64,000 nt of DNA from Glandiceps talaboti (GCF_964340395.1 NC_135562.1:22805173-22869172), one strand, 5' to 3'; counted from the first letter of the stretch, positions 1-9,900 are shown. Made by a program: numbers and translations. Notes: generated by a model from the letters alone, not told the origin.

Positions 1-47
1 TGGAGTGCAAAGTTTGCTTGAGTCCATTATGGACTGGGAGGACGTAC

Positions 48-475
48 ATTATTGTTATTATTTTATAGTTTTGCCAATTCCAGTGAATTTGTAGACCGAG
101 AAACGCAAAACAACGTATAATATACACAGCGCTGAACGTCGTCTGCCATGTTCGGCCCGGAAGCTGAATACTAATCATAGCGACACACGTACGTACACGT
201 ACACACACATATACACTCTAATGAACTGCTGTGAACACAAATTTGTTTCATGAATGCGTTGTATTTTTAAACAGTGGAAATGACAATCATAAGTAACGAC
301 ATACATTTCGAAAAAATACGGGCCTAGTCGTATGAAGAAACAGAACAAATAAGCTTGTATTGTTATGCTCGTTCCGGGGCCGCAATGCCCAATAACGGAG
401 TACATTATCAGTAATAAGCGATGACGTCACAAAATTCACTGGAATTGGTAATGCTATAATATAAAATCCAATAAT
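48..475. mobile_element. MITE-like inverted-repeat element
   Basis: The segment at 75-92 (CAATTCCAGTGAATTTGT) returns as its reverse complement at 429-447 with one extra base. The similarity continues outward into AT-rich arms that begin ATTATT on both sides. This gives an element of about 430 bp with imperfect inverted ends and no coding content, lying in the intron upstream of the first kinesin exon. Exact ends and a target-site duplication could not be fixed. It could also be a chance-expanded palindrome, but the matched arms of about 45 bp favour a MITE. Confidence 0.5.
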
Positions 476-553
476 GTTTGCATTAGCCATTATGGTTAAA
501 AGAGATATAAAGACAATATAATAATTTAAAATGAACGTTCATTTTTTTTTCAG

Positions 554-620
554 TGCAACTAACATGAATGAGCACAGTTCTAATTCCCATGCTGTATTCC
601 TTACATTAGAATGTAGAGAG
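554..620 (+). pseudogene. Kinesin-II (KIF3B/KRP95-like) switch I exon
   Basis: A 67-base exon follows a strong acceptor (T-tract then CAG at 551-553) and ends before GTAAGT. Read with one leading base it gives ATNMNEHSSNSHAVFLTLEC followed by RE, close to the kinesin-II stretch that carries switch I (NxxSSRSH) of the motor ATPase. The invariant Arg of SSRSH is Asn here; in kinesins this loop senses the gamma-phosphate and is needed for ATP hydrolysis. The exon ends in phase 0. In kinesin-II the next exon should encode the LVDLAGSE switch II strand, but I find no such sequence before the next exon at 902. Earlier motor exons would lie left of the window. An unprocessed pseudogene or divergent paralogue is most likely, because the exon-intron structure is kept. 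Confidence 0.75.
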
Positions 621-901
621 GTAAGTAGTATCTAATTACTGTGTTTTCACTTTAAATTTGTGTTTCTTTTTACAGCCAATTCAACAAATTAAACAATGAT
701 AATGTTTACATAGATGTTGCATGTTGATAGATTAGTAGTATTGGTTTCCAAGTTTACAATGTACTTAATTCACTTGTACAGTAAAGTACTTGAACATTTT
801 AGGACCTTATCACAGTTGGATACTGATACTAAGCAGTCAATGGTTTGTCCAGTGAATAGACTTTTCAAAGAGTTTTGTGCTTTTTGTATCTTAATTTTCA
901 G

Positions 902-1122
902 GGAGAACGTTCGAAAGAAGCAACAAAAATTAATTTGCCTTTGGCAGCGTTGGATAACGTAACCTCAGCTACTCTAGTTGATGGCAAGAGTACACACATT
1001 CCATATCGTGATTCCAAATTGACCAGACTTCAAGATTCTTTAGGTAGTAATGTCAAGAAAGTGATGGTAGCTAATATTGGTCCTGCTAGATACAAGTATG
1101 ATGAATCTCTGACAACATTGAG
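902..1122 (+). pseudogene. Kinesin-II motor exon (alpha4-alpha6 region)
   Basis: This 221-base exon lies between TTTTCAG and GTATGTG. In phase 0 it reads [20 protein letters not shown], continues through [20 protein letters not shown] and ends [20 protein letters not shown]. It matches the microtubule-binding loop 12 and alpha5-alpha6 region of KIF3B/KRP95. Departures from near-invariant kinesin sequence are SLSALGN to PLAALDN, an extra residue before LVDGKS, loss of one Leu in LTRLLQDSLGG, and Gly to Ser. All indels are whole codons, so the frame stays open for 73 codons and ends in phase 2 (AG|). The partner exon lies 8.6 kb away at 9734 because a 6.5-kb transposon sits in the intron. KIF3A and KIF17 are alternatives, but [10 protein letters not shown] and the neck exon fit KIF3B best. 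Confidence 0.85.
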
Positions 1123-1394
1123 GTATGTGATAGTTTTCTAAGCTTAATCAGTTGGCTTAAGATTCTCACCTGGCATGAGGAGAGAGAGGTACACTTCAAG
1201 TTAGTCTGGAAGCTAATGTGGTCTTTAACTAAATCATGTCAGGCCAAAGTCTCTCAATCAGCTAAAAAGGTTCTTCATCCAATCAGTGAACCCCAGCAGC
1301 TATAGTGATGTAAACAGCTGTATAAGTAGCATCCTGAGCTGACAAATATACCATATTTAGATATTACATAACTCCCCCAATAAACACTAAAGAT

Positions 1395-1432
1395 AGTAGA
1401 TTCACCATAATCTACCGACTAGCCCACAGGTC
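1395..1432. repeat. Short repeat, left copy, with small hairpin
   Basis: About 38 bp here recur in direct orientation at 8099-8135, outside the large transposon on the other side. The shared core contains GTAGATT and AATCTAC arms around a 6-base loop, so each copy can form a 7-bp hairpin. The pair predates the transposon insertion or belongs to a dispersed family. No function is evident. Confidence 0.5.
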
Positions 1433-1491
1433 TTCCTATATTTTCCTCTAACCAAATTACTGCTCCTGTAACATAGTAGGATAAATAAAGG

Positions 1492-1499
1492 ATCACCAC
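1492..1499. repeat. 8-bp target-site duplication, left
   Basis: ATCACCAC directly precedes the CAGCGTGCGAA terminus at 1500 and is repeated without mismatch at 8006-8013 after the other terminus. An 8-bp duplication beside ends that begin CAG is the signature of hAT-type (and some P-type) cut-and-paste elements. Confidence 0.9.
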
Positions 1500-2277
1500 C
1501 AGCGTGCGAAATTAACGCCGGTCCTTCGACCCAAGACCAACAGATTTCCGTTCGGACCGACAGTTTTTCAGAATTACAACAACGTATCGGTCCTTATGAC
1601 CGACTGAAAGATATATCCAATTTCACCTACATGAATCTGATCTTGTGTTACCTATTTTACTCTCGACATCATCTCGTTCAAGTCAAGCGACGCTCGCTAC
1701 GTGTTGTTGTCAATGTTGATAGCATGTCTACACATGACGTAGCATACAGCATTTAATTATGTTAGCAAACACATGATTGACCGAATTTCTCCAATTATTT
1801 GTGTCTTGACTAATCAGAACGTCTTAGACATTCAGATCCATTTTACGCATTCAGCGCATGCGTCTTTTCCCACCATGATATAGTAATTGTTGTAAAGTTT
1901 ACTAAGTGTATGAAACTTTTAACGTGTTTGAGACAGTTCCACGTTGTATTTATAAAGTATGTGGCGATATTTAGAAGGCAGCAATGAGCTTCCAAAGAAG
2001 AAGACGAATTTAAACAGACACTGTTTTTTAAAGGCTGGTATTAAAGCCGGTAAATGGTAGCGGGTTTCCCGATCAATTTACCGGAGTTCCCCATGTGTGT
2101 GGCCATGATCAAAACAAACTGACGGAAAACATATAAGCTACTCTGAAAATGACGTTTTAACTAATAAAGAAGGCAGATACACTTCGTAAAATATCTTCAG
2201 TACGATAGTTTTTTTTTGTAAAACAGTAAAAAAAATGCGTAGTCTGATTGCTTTCAACTTGATTCATATGATAATGT

Positions 2278-2690
2278 ATGTCCTGTCATGTTGTAATCAA
2301 CGTAGAAATGTTGCATTTTTGTTGCCATTGTTGTATGTGGAAAATTACTGCATCATGCCAAACACGGGTACATATAGTGGATGACACATTACAGTACAGT
2401 TACCATATCACGCTCCCACGTCAAAAAAACTTGCATTGTAAGACATGTTTAGCCATAGTTCTCTTCATCATGGTCAGATTTCTTACACAAACAGTCGAGT
2501 CAGAGACGATACTCAATACACCACTGTATGGTATACGGGTAGGGCTTTATTGGGGGGGGGGGGGGTTCAGTACATATTTGAAGGACGACGAAACCGCTCC
2601 GTGTCACTTTTGTGGATGGAAATTGAAATAAAGTGAATACACAGTTTTCTAGAGGGATACCCTTACCGAAATGAGACAGCTGTTTTTGAG
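2278..2690 (-). repeat. Module shared, inverted, with 14145-14580
   Basis: The reverse complement of this stretch is similar over about 400 bp to 14145-14580, which lies inside a different element. Landmarks shared in order are a CCCTCT/GAAAACT block, a GTGACAC-GCGGTTTCGTC block, a GAAGAGAACTAT block, a TTTTTTGACGTGGGAGC block and AATGGCAACAAAAATGCAAC. It contains a G-run at 2551-2563. The two copies stand in opposite orientation. It may be a transposon nested in both larger elements or a module the two families have in common. Confidence 0.65.
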
Positions 2691-2960
2691 CTGCAGCAGC
2701 TCTCAAAAAGACTTCTGACAGTTAGCTGCCGGAAGGCTGATTTTTGTGCATACATAATTAGATTTGAGCTGCAGAGAACAGCTCTCAACAGCTCAGGTAA
2801 ATACCTGACAGACATTCAACTGCTTTATAACAGACTTATGTAAGACTATCGTCAGACATCTGAAAGACCACTAACAGACCTGAAAGACTAACAACAGCCT
2901 TCTGACAGCATTGTGACAAACTGCTGAAAGACTATAAGCAGACTTCTGACAGGTATCATT
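2650..2960. repeat. Degenerate CTGACAG/CTGAAAG repeats in element
   Basis: Short variants of AGACTTCTGACAG and CTGAAAGAC recur about every 15-25 bp. A counterpart rich in CTGTCAG and CTGCTGA occurs at 6960-7330 near the other end of the same transposon, so the two blocks act as loose subterminal inverted repeats. The minus-strand open frame at 7050-7415 arises from the second block, with repeated LTDSCLQ-like units. Confidence 0.45.
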
Positions 2961-3777
2961 GGCACACTGCAAAAGGGGAATTCCTTACTAAAAATCCACT
3001 AGTTTAAAAAGTGTTCTATACTAATTCAAAACAAGTCTGATCAGTTTTGAGTGTTTCATTCATGTTTTAAACTTGTCAGAAGTCCTTAGTCAACTCATTT
3101 GAAACCATATTAATTTTGACACTTAAAACATGCTTATACACGTTGGGGAAATATATTTGACATACAAATGTATATCAGGACTGACCATATTTGATTTGAA
3201 TGCTTGTTCCCACTGAAACATATTTAAAAAATGTCAGTTTCACAAACTCACAAAGTTTGTTCACTTACATGTTTTAGGGGATACACATATATGTATGTAT
3301 GTACATACTACACACACGGGCACATACTTTTGCAACCAGTAAATCATGCAGAAGAAGAATTAAATGAAAACAAGAAGCAACTTTATTGCTTTTTTCCAAA
3401 ATAACTAAAAGGCTTGAGACATGTCTGTAGTGAAATGACAGTACCAACATACCTGAGTTTAACAATAGTACCTGTATTCATCCCATGATTAGAAGACAAA
3501 AAATATATGTCCCTATGATGGGGTTCTTCAAATCAAATCTAAAGAATTACCTACATCATACATGTGAAAGAGCTCTGGCAATTTGAGTTTGGCTTTCAAC
3601 AGTTGCTGGAGTTTCAGAGTCTGACATTATTTCACTTTCAGTCATTATATAAGCTAAAGCCATTGTGTTCATCATTGGCATCATCACTTCGGCAGTTTAC
3701 ATCATCACTTTGGCAGATTACATCATCACTTCGGTAGTTTACATCATCAGTTTGGCAGAATCAGGATCAGAATCAGA

Positions 3778-3798
3778 TCAATCAATATCCATTGGTTC
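3778..3798 (-). CDS. Candidate last exon of minus-strand gene in the transposon
   Basis: Read on the minus strand, ACTTTCAG is an acceptor followed by seven codons EPMDID-stop. Phase 0 matches the end of the preceding candidate exon (4045-4257). An acceptor 10 bases upstream (TTTGCAG) would give an immediate stop in that phase. Downstream, 3540-3770 holds repeats of a CATCATCACTT-type motif and looks like 3' untranslated or spacer sequence. The identity is unknown and the call depends on the neighbouring exon. Confidence 0.3.
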   Translation of the reverse strand, partial: EPMDID

Positions 3799-4044
3799 CT
3801 GAAAGTCACTGCAAAGAAAGAAACAAGAGCAATCAATTAACATAAGAAATATTTGTTATGAATGTGAAGGGAGAGGTACACAGTTCATTTTATCTTTTGT
3901 TTCTAATAAACAGTTACATGCTACAAACAAAGAATCTATAGAAATGCCAACTGTCCTGTGTCTTTTTACTATTTGCTCCTCTTGGGGAATTATATTGCTC
4001 TGTTTTGTTTTTATACACTAACAGATTAAAAAAGTTACTAGTAC

Positions 4045-4257
4045 CTTTGAAAGTAGGCCTGTTCCTTCATCCTTTTTAAAGTTGCCATACAACTTTGCTA
4101 GGCGTTTGGCTTGCTTCTCTTCAGCAATTTCTCTATTTTTGTCAGTCTTTGCTTTATTGCTTTGCTGTGCTGCATGTGTTCCATTTTTTGTCCTGCTGGA
4201 GTTTGCTTTCTTTGTCCACTTTCTGTTTTTTGTACTTTTATGTTGACACTGCTTTTT
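4045..4257 (-). pseudogene. Coding-like exon, unknown basic protein, possible frameshift
   Basis: The minus strand runs from an acceptor (CTTTAG) to a donor (AAG|GTACTAG), 213 bases, phase 0 to 0, 71 open codons. The last third is strongly protein-like: NREIAEEKQAKRLAKLYGNF and then KKDEGTGLLSK, a charged helix and a compact tail. The first half looks more protein-like in another frame (VETQDDFRKSSVNIKVQKTE, within 4098-4295), so one frameshift near 4120-4140 is possible. Composition is Lys/Arg-rich and suggests a nuclear or nucleic-acid-associated protein, but I do not recognise the family. It lies inside the 6.5-kb element, so it is either an element-encoded accessory protein or a captured, decaying host gene. 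Confidence 0.45.
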
Positions 4258-5394
4258 CTAAAGTCATCTTGAGTTTCTACTCTAAGATGCAACAAATAAA
4301 AACATGCATGTAAGTAACACTAATTTTGGCAAAACAAAAATTATCAACTGGTAAATAGAATCTACAAAATGTATATTCTTGTAGTGTGTTAACAGTGGTA
4401 CACCCTAGGTAATACATTTTATCAGACTTCCCAAAAGTACATCAGAGCAGCCATAATTAAGGAACAACATTTTTATAAAAACTTTAAACAAAAATAATGA
4501 ACTCGCAGTCTTCCCACATTGTCTCACTTAACACTTAACATTTCTACTTAGAATAAGACAAGGATAATTAATATTGCTTGTCTGATGGCCACAATGCCTC
4601 AACAAGAGTTCCATATTCTTACTCTCTCCTTACAACTAAATAGGTGTTGTGTTCTATAATTTGCACTATAACGTAATGAATACACAAATACATCAATATG
4701 AAGCATTTTAAACATGACAACCTTTGATTAAAATGAAAGTTCATACCCTTATTAAATAAATACATACGTATGTACACACACACACACACATACATACACA
4801 CATACATACATACATACATACGGACACACCTCAATGACATACATCAAGTTGGTGAAAAGTGTTCTGCATGTACATGACAGAGCACTGTGTAAATGTGGCT
4901 GTGATCATGGGGTGTACTAGTACTACTACTAAATGATTTGTGACACACTGGTTTCTACAAAACACTCCAACATTGTTCCATTCCATATCTTAATTGAATA
5001 AATTAATTTGCCACTGTTTTCTAACAAGACTCAGTGCGGTACATAGGAACTCTTTCGACGAGAAACTAATAATTTTTGTAATCTGATTCCAGTTTACACA
5101 CGGCACCAGGCAAGCAGTGCATTCTTCCCTACTTTCAATCGACAAAGTGGACACTCCAACTTGAATATTACTTTAAAAACAACTTTCGGAAGTTTCAAAC
5201 AGTTGTAGAAGTCTATGTATGCAACCGAGGTCTAGGTCTATGTCTGAAAAGCCTCCGATCGTACGGCCACGAGTACTATACTATTACTAAGTAAATAAGA
5301 TATAACGTCTACACATAGACGACCAGGATTCTATCGTTTAAAAAAACACCAGAGCCTATAATATGCTATGAAAGCGTCAGTTAAATTAACATAC

Positions 5395-5560
5395 CTTCAT
5401 CACCAAAATGAGTAGGTCTTGATGTATACCTCTTCTCATGATCAGTTGTCGGAGACGATTTTCTTTGCCTTTGTGAATCATGGCCGCGATCTTCCGTTTC
5501 ATTCCAACATTTGAAGGGCTGGTGAGATTGCGCCCGTTGATTTGATTGGCTGATACGTCA
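5395..5560 (-). pseudogene. Candidate 5' exon of the minus-strand gene
   Basis: On the minus strand a good donor (GATGAAG|GTATGTT) closes this segment. Two frames compete. One begins at an ATG (MKRKIAAMIHKGKENRL and onward) and reaches the donor in phase 0, which fits the next exon. The other has no ATG but is open for over 50 codons, rich in polar residues (ETEDRGHDSQRQRKSSPTTD), and ends in phase 1. The second pairs with the alternative frame of 4098-4295. The two incompatible good frames suggest decay by a single-base indel. The upstream region to 5897 separates it from a plus-strand open frame, so a shared promoter is possible. Confidence 0.4.
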
Positions 5561-5897
5561 TAGCCTCGTTCACAATAATTTCAAAACTTCAATGCGTTGT
5601 AAACTTTACAACAGTCGTTGATTCAATTTTGAAAATATATATTTTTGTTTATTATTTTGTTTCTTTCATATTATCCATGTTTGCGCTGTTATTAGCCATA
5701 AACAAAATGTTTGTTCCTCGCAGTTTTTCCACAAGCTTTGAAAGAGCCTGTGACGCTATATTGTGGATATAACCTAAGCCAGCGATCTCAGGGCTAGGGG
5801 TTTGTTTACACCGTACGTTCACGTTACGTATCGACTCAAAACAGAGCAGTATACTTGTAATCTCCAAAAGTTGAAGCAAAATGGCAATCTATGAGAG
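5561..5897. promoter_or_regulatory. Possible bidirectional promoter between head-to-head ORFs
   Basis: About 340 bp separate the start of the minus-strand candidate gene from the ATG at 5898 on the plus strand. The stretch is locally richer in CG dinucleotides than its surroundings (5520-5600 and 5800-6060). I see no clear TATA or initiator motif, so the assignment rests on arrangement only. Confidence 0.2.
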
Positions 5898-6062
5898 ATG
5901 GAAGCGAAAAGTGGCCATTCCAGTTCTGAGGACAACGTTGCGATCATTGGCCTACACACGATGGACTCCCATCACTTCCGGGTGATGTCCCTCGACATCA
6001 ACAACACACGAACACGTACACAGACAATACCGATACCGTTTCAAGCGAGTTTGGTAGACTAA
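5898..6062 (+). pseudogene. Short open frame, unknown, first part of broken gene
   Basis: Fifty-four codons from ATG 5898 to TAA 6062. The product starts MEAKSGHSSSEDNVAIIGLH, then TMDSHHFRVMSLDINN and a Thr/Arg-rich tail. Composition is protein-like, with no low-complexity run until the end. Around 6025-6060 another frame becomes more protein-like (DTVSSEFGRLM), and a third frame takes over at 6067. This pattern suggests one protein broken by small indels. I do not recognise the family. It lies in the 6.5-kb transposon, head-to-head with the minus-strand candidate gene. Confidence 0.35.
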
Positions 6063-6066
6063 TGAG

Positions 6067-6261
6067 ATGATCGACAGGAAGGAGATGGCGAGCGTCATAT
6101 TTATTTATTCATGTTATAACATAACGGAGGAAAATGAAGACAACTGTGAGTTATTTGACAATGAAGAGGGGAATCAAAATCCCTTGTTGACATCCGAATG
6201 TCGAGATTTATCAGACGGCGTTGATGATGGGTATGACAACCCTGAATATGACCGACTATAG
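6067..6261 (+). pseudogene. Acidic open frame, second part of broken gene
   Basis: Sixty-four codons ending in TAG. The core reads ITEENEDNCELFDNEEGNQN, then a Ser/Asp-rich stretch and DGVDDGYDNPEYD, which contains an NPxY-like motif. A cytoplasmic, acidic N-terminal tail of a membrane protein would look like this, but that is only a resemblance. A further frame opens at 6233 and continues the same acidic, Ser-rich character, suggesting a frameshift close to the stop. Confidence 0.35.
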
Positions 6262-6385
6262 TGAAACTGAAAACTCAGATATTGGCGAGGCCGATCATAT
6301 GCGGCCCAAAATGAACCACTCTTTTCAATGCCTATACGCTACACGACCGGCCCAAGTCAAGAAATGCAGGGGACATTTCCTGTAG
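6233..6385 (+). pseudogene. Overlapping open frame, third part of broken gene
   Basis: Fifty codons from ATG 6233 to TAG 6385. The section after the overlap reads DYSETENSDIGEADHMRPK, which continues the acidic, Ser-rich style of the preceding frame. It is best read as the continuation of the same decayed gene after a one-base shift. No family is recognised. From 6386 to 6950 I see only AT-rich sequence without coding signal. Confidence 0.3.
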
Positions 6386-8005
6386 TAGCCTTGAAAATGG
6401 GCCGTGTTTCTGCATATGTAACCACTAATTGCTAGTCCCAAGTTGAAGTATAGTAAACAAATTTCACACTAATATACGTGCATGGCTATCAAAAACCCAG
6501 AATACTAAATCTGGCAAATGATTTTAAAATGGATGTTTGTTATGTAGGTGACATATTACAAATAATTTGAGAAAACAGTTACATTAAATCTCGGTAAGTT
6601 GTGAGTGTGAACGATGCAAATAATAAATGTATACAACAATACATGTACATTTTATATTAGAGGTATTCTGTAAGGATTGATTTTGATGTTCATGCAGCTG
6701 GTTTACATTTTAACAAGAACAGATTCCAGTGTTTATACTTAACAATGAAACTTAATAAAATTATATATTTTAACATGTAAATGTACTGTAGTTATTGGAC
6801 ATTTGATGGTGTTGCAGGCATTCTTATAAATATTACCTACATTCACCTGCATACATTTGATGTATGTTTTAGTGAATAAGTAGACACAGAAGCATATTAA
6901 CAGAAAACCCTTGGATTGGTATGTCCTTCCACATTGCCACTGTCCAGGTAACTTTAAAATATTCTGGAAACTACCACAAGAGCTGCTAAAAGTCTGCTGC
7001 TAGTCGTTTTGCCCATGACAGAGCAAAGTGTAAACACTCCTGACAGACATTATTTAGAAATTAACTCCTGTGGCTGAAGACAGCTGCCAGTAAACTGCAA
7101 GTAGCTGTTGGTGAGCTGAAGACAGCTGTCAGTGAGATGCAGACAGCTGTCAGTAAGCTTAAGAATTTTTTTCCTAACAGACATAAACCCTAGAAGTCTG
7201 TTGCAGACATTCAGCAGCTCAACACATTTTTGAATGTCTGCAATAGAACTGTTGGTAGTGTGCCACAGAGCTGAAAAGCCCTGAAAAAGCTCTTTGACAG
7301 CTTGGTACTGAGCTTTCAGTTTGGTAAGGGTAGTTATGCGACAAAACTTTCTGCCATGATGATTTTGTGGGTCTACGTTCGCTAAGAGTTGGAAAGCTAC
7401 ATCAGCTGTTGCCACAGACGATGAATCTGACTTTGGATATGTGATTCAGAATTTAATGAATCGTACAGAGAAGGAGAGGACTGTGATATCTTAGAGATTG
7501 CAGATAATGTATATTTAATGATTCATTCACCCATATTATCTACAATCTATGGATATGTATAATATTTCTATGGTGGAATGAATACATTCAGTCTCAGACC
7601 ACTATAGTCTATAGGAACAGATTATGCGAGAATGAATATTCATAGTCTCTGGGTTCATAGTTACAAATGAAAATCTCTACTCATAGAGTCAAATATTACT
7701 TGGTACTTGGTAGTGAATCAAAATTTACTTAAGTTATTTGTTTACTCTGTGAGTGGAAATTTTATGAATTAATAATAGATAGTGAACAATTAGTTGTACT
7801 CTCTTTTACTTTAGTATATCTAAAGATATATTGTATCATATTAAAGTTCAAAATCATTTAATCTGTAAATGGAGGGTATATAAATATAGGTCGTGAACGT
7901 GAACTGCATTGAGTATGGACCAGCAGTTTTCCTTAAGGACCAGCAGTATTTGCTACATGTCGGTCCTTATGACCAGTAGTCATTTTCCCTTAAGTTCACA
8001 CACTG

Positions 8006-8013
8006 ATCACCAC
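8006..8013. repeat. 8-bp target-site duplication, right
   Basis: ATCACCAC immediately follows the CACACACTG terminus at 8005 and equals 1492-1499 without mismatch. It fixes the right boundary of the 6.5-kb element. Confidence 0.9.
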
Positions 8014-8098
8014 TGAGAATATTAGAAGGTAAAATCTATTGGTTTCTATAGGGTGCTTGTACACAGACAGACCCAGTAGCCTTGCCATGCAAATGTAT

Positions 8099-8135
8099 AG
8101 TAGATTCACCATAATCTACCCAGTAGCCCACAGGT
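8099..8135. repeat. Short repeat, right copy
   Basis: This direct repeat of 1395-1432 (GTAGATTCACCATAATCTAC core) lies 94 bp right of the transposon end. It overlaps a small minus-strand open frame (8036-8326) that I do not regard as a gene. Confidence 0.5.
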
Positions 8136-8160
8136 TTTATGAGTTCAATCTTTCCGTTTT

Positions 8161-8531
8161 TATAGGTGTCATAACTTGACCAATTTTCAATTGGTTTTTT
8201 AAATAGTTTATATTTTTGGAAAGGGCAACATCTGACAATTTCAAAAATAGCAGTGCTCACCACTGAAAACCGATTTATATTACCAAAAAAGGACGTTTTT
8301 CGGCACCTGTCAGTGTCAATATACAAGGTTCACACATTCTCAAAATCCCTAACCTTTGTCCGAAGTTATAGGTGTCATAACTTGACCAATTTTCAATTGT
8401 TTTTTAAATAGTTTATATTTTTGGAGAGGGCAACATCTGGCAATTTCAAAAATATCAGTGTTTACCAAAAAAAACCGACATATTACCGAAAACGGGCGTT
8501 TTTCAGTGCAAACCAGTGTCAATATAAATAC
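8161..8531. repeat. Tandem duplication, 206-bp spacing
   Basis: TATAGGTGTCATAACTTGAC starts copies at 8161 and 8367. Each runs about 165 bp through a GGCAACATCTG block, an ACCGA block and CAGTGTCAATATA. Divergence is roughly 10-15 percent with small indels, so the duplication is not recent. Confidence 0.8.
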
Positions 8532-8734
8532 ACAAACCCGCCTATTTACTACTCTCTTAAACTGTATTAGAGACTGTGGTATATTGGTTAGAATTTGTGA
8601 TTGATTAACAAAGACATGATGTTAAGGACTGTGTGGGTGGTTGTGGATGAATTTTAAATTGCATCTCATGCATCTCAGGACTTCTACAGTAAGGACTTCT
8701 ACAGACTACAGTAAGGACTTTGACTATACTGTGA

Positions 8735-9400
8735 GTGGATATGTAAATGGTAATGATAGCTAGTGTATAGCTATGTGAGTGGATATGTAAATGGTAATGA
8801 TAGCTAGTGTAAAGGAACTAGACTATGTGAGTGGATATGTAAATGGTAACAATACTGTATAGGAACTAGACTATCGTGAGTGGAGGTATAAATCATAACA
8901 ATACTGTATAGGGACTAGACTATGTGAGTGGAGGTATAAATCATAACAATACTGTATAGGGACTAGACTATGTGAGTGGAGGTATAAATCGTAACAATAC
9001 TGTATAGGGACTAGACTATGTGAGTGGAGGTATAAATCGTAACAATACTGTATAGGGACTAGACTATGTGAGTGGAGGTATAAATCGTAACAATACTGTA
9101 TAGGGACTAGACTATGTGAGTGGAGGTATAAATCGTAACAATACTGTATAGGGACTAGACTATGTGAGTGGAGGTATAAATCGTAACAATACTGTATAGG
9201 GACTAGACTGTGAGTGGAGGTATAAATCGTAACAATACTGTATAGGGACTAGACTATGTGAGTGGAGGTATAAATCGTAACAATACTGTATAGGGACTAG
9301 ACTATGTGAGTGGAGGTATAAATCGTAACAATACTGTATAGGGACTAGACTATATGAGTGGAGGTATAAATCGTAACAATACTGTATAGGGACTGGACAA
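8735..9400. repeat. 48-bp minisatellite
   Basis: The unit starts GTGAGTGGAGGTATAAATCG and ends GGGACTAGACTAT. It is repeated about 11 times from 8875 to 9400, nearly identical in the middle, with diverged versions of the unit (GTGAGTGGATATGTAAATGG) at 8735-8870. Because 48 is divisible by 3, the minus strand stays open through the array (9160-9408, a 16-residue repeat). That frame is a by-product. Confidence 0.95.
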
Positions 9401-9733
9401 CACTTCACTAGAGTTGCATGAAATGTACCGTACCAGTAGACGTTAACTGCAGTTATATGGTTACAGTACTTCAGGTGGAATTAAAGGGATGTAGGTTTGA
9501 CTCCTCTATGTGTCACTATATATACTCATTATACTAAGTCTTTGATAACTATTACTGGGTAACACTTGCACAATTAACTTGCTAATGCCATGATACAGTA
9601 AGCGATACTATCTCTTAGCTAGCTTTCTAATAAATCCTGTGGAGTGTTAGAGTCCTTAATACCCATCATTAGATTTATCTTGAATGCAAAGATATCAATT
9701 CAACAAGCTTTCATTTCTCATCTGTTTCTATAG

Positions 9734-9900
9734 ATATAATGGCAAGAACATGAAGAATAAACCAAAGATTAACGAGGATCCAAAGGATGCTTTACTTCGA
9801 GAATTCCAAGATGAGATTGTAAGACCAAAATCACAGCTGGATAAGAAGGGAGGAGGTGGTCAGGTGACATTAAAGAAGAGACAAAGAAGGATGACTGCAG
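9734..9900 (+). pseudogene. Kinesin-II neck exon (KIF3B-like)
   Basis: The acceptor TTTCTATAG and donor GCAG|GTATG bound 167 bases. One leading A completes the Arg codon from 1122, then [40 protein letters not shown] and a basic tail follow. Kinesin-II motors carry [27 protein letters not shown] at this place, where the motor core passes into the neck coiled coil. Two residues of ANRAKN are missing, and a Pro (IVRPKSQ for ARLKAQ) would disturb the helix. The exon ends in phase 1. The acidic stretch and long coiled-coil stalk expected next in KIF3B were not found. The next exon of fitting phase is 12442-12499, followed by KSR-like sequence. Confidence 0.85.

Larger units (their letters stand above)
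1500..8005. mobile_element. 6.5-kb hAT-like DNA element
   Basis: The left end CAGCGTGCGAAATTAACG and the reverse complement of the right end CAGTGTGTGAACTTAAGG match at 14 of 18 positions, and a perfect 8-bp duplication (ATCACCAC) flanks the whole. Subterminal copies of GGTCCTTATGACC-type motifs occur near both ends (1520-1600 and 7930-7970), typical of transposase-binding repeats. Further in, CTGACAG/CTGTCAG motifs are dense at 2650-2960 and 6960-7330. I recognise no transposase. Inside are coding-like segments on the minus strand (3778-5560) and plus strand (5898-6385), which may be captured host sequence or decayed element proteins. The element interrupts the intron between two kinesin exons. 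It is probably a non-autonomous or decayed copy, because no ORF exceeds about 120 codons. Confidence 0.85.

Noticed and set aside
621-901. Switch II exon of the kinesin
   Set aside because: I read all frames for DLAGSE-like sequence and found none.
7050-7415. 121-codon minus-strand frame in the 6.5-kb element
   Set aside because: The second half is made of subterminal CTGTCAG repeats (LTDSCLQ units), and the first half shows no family resemblance.
9160-9408. Minus-strand frame with a 16-residue repeat
   Set aside because: By-product of the 48-bp minisatellite. The similar frame at 43757-44053 is rejected for the same reason.
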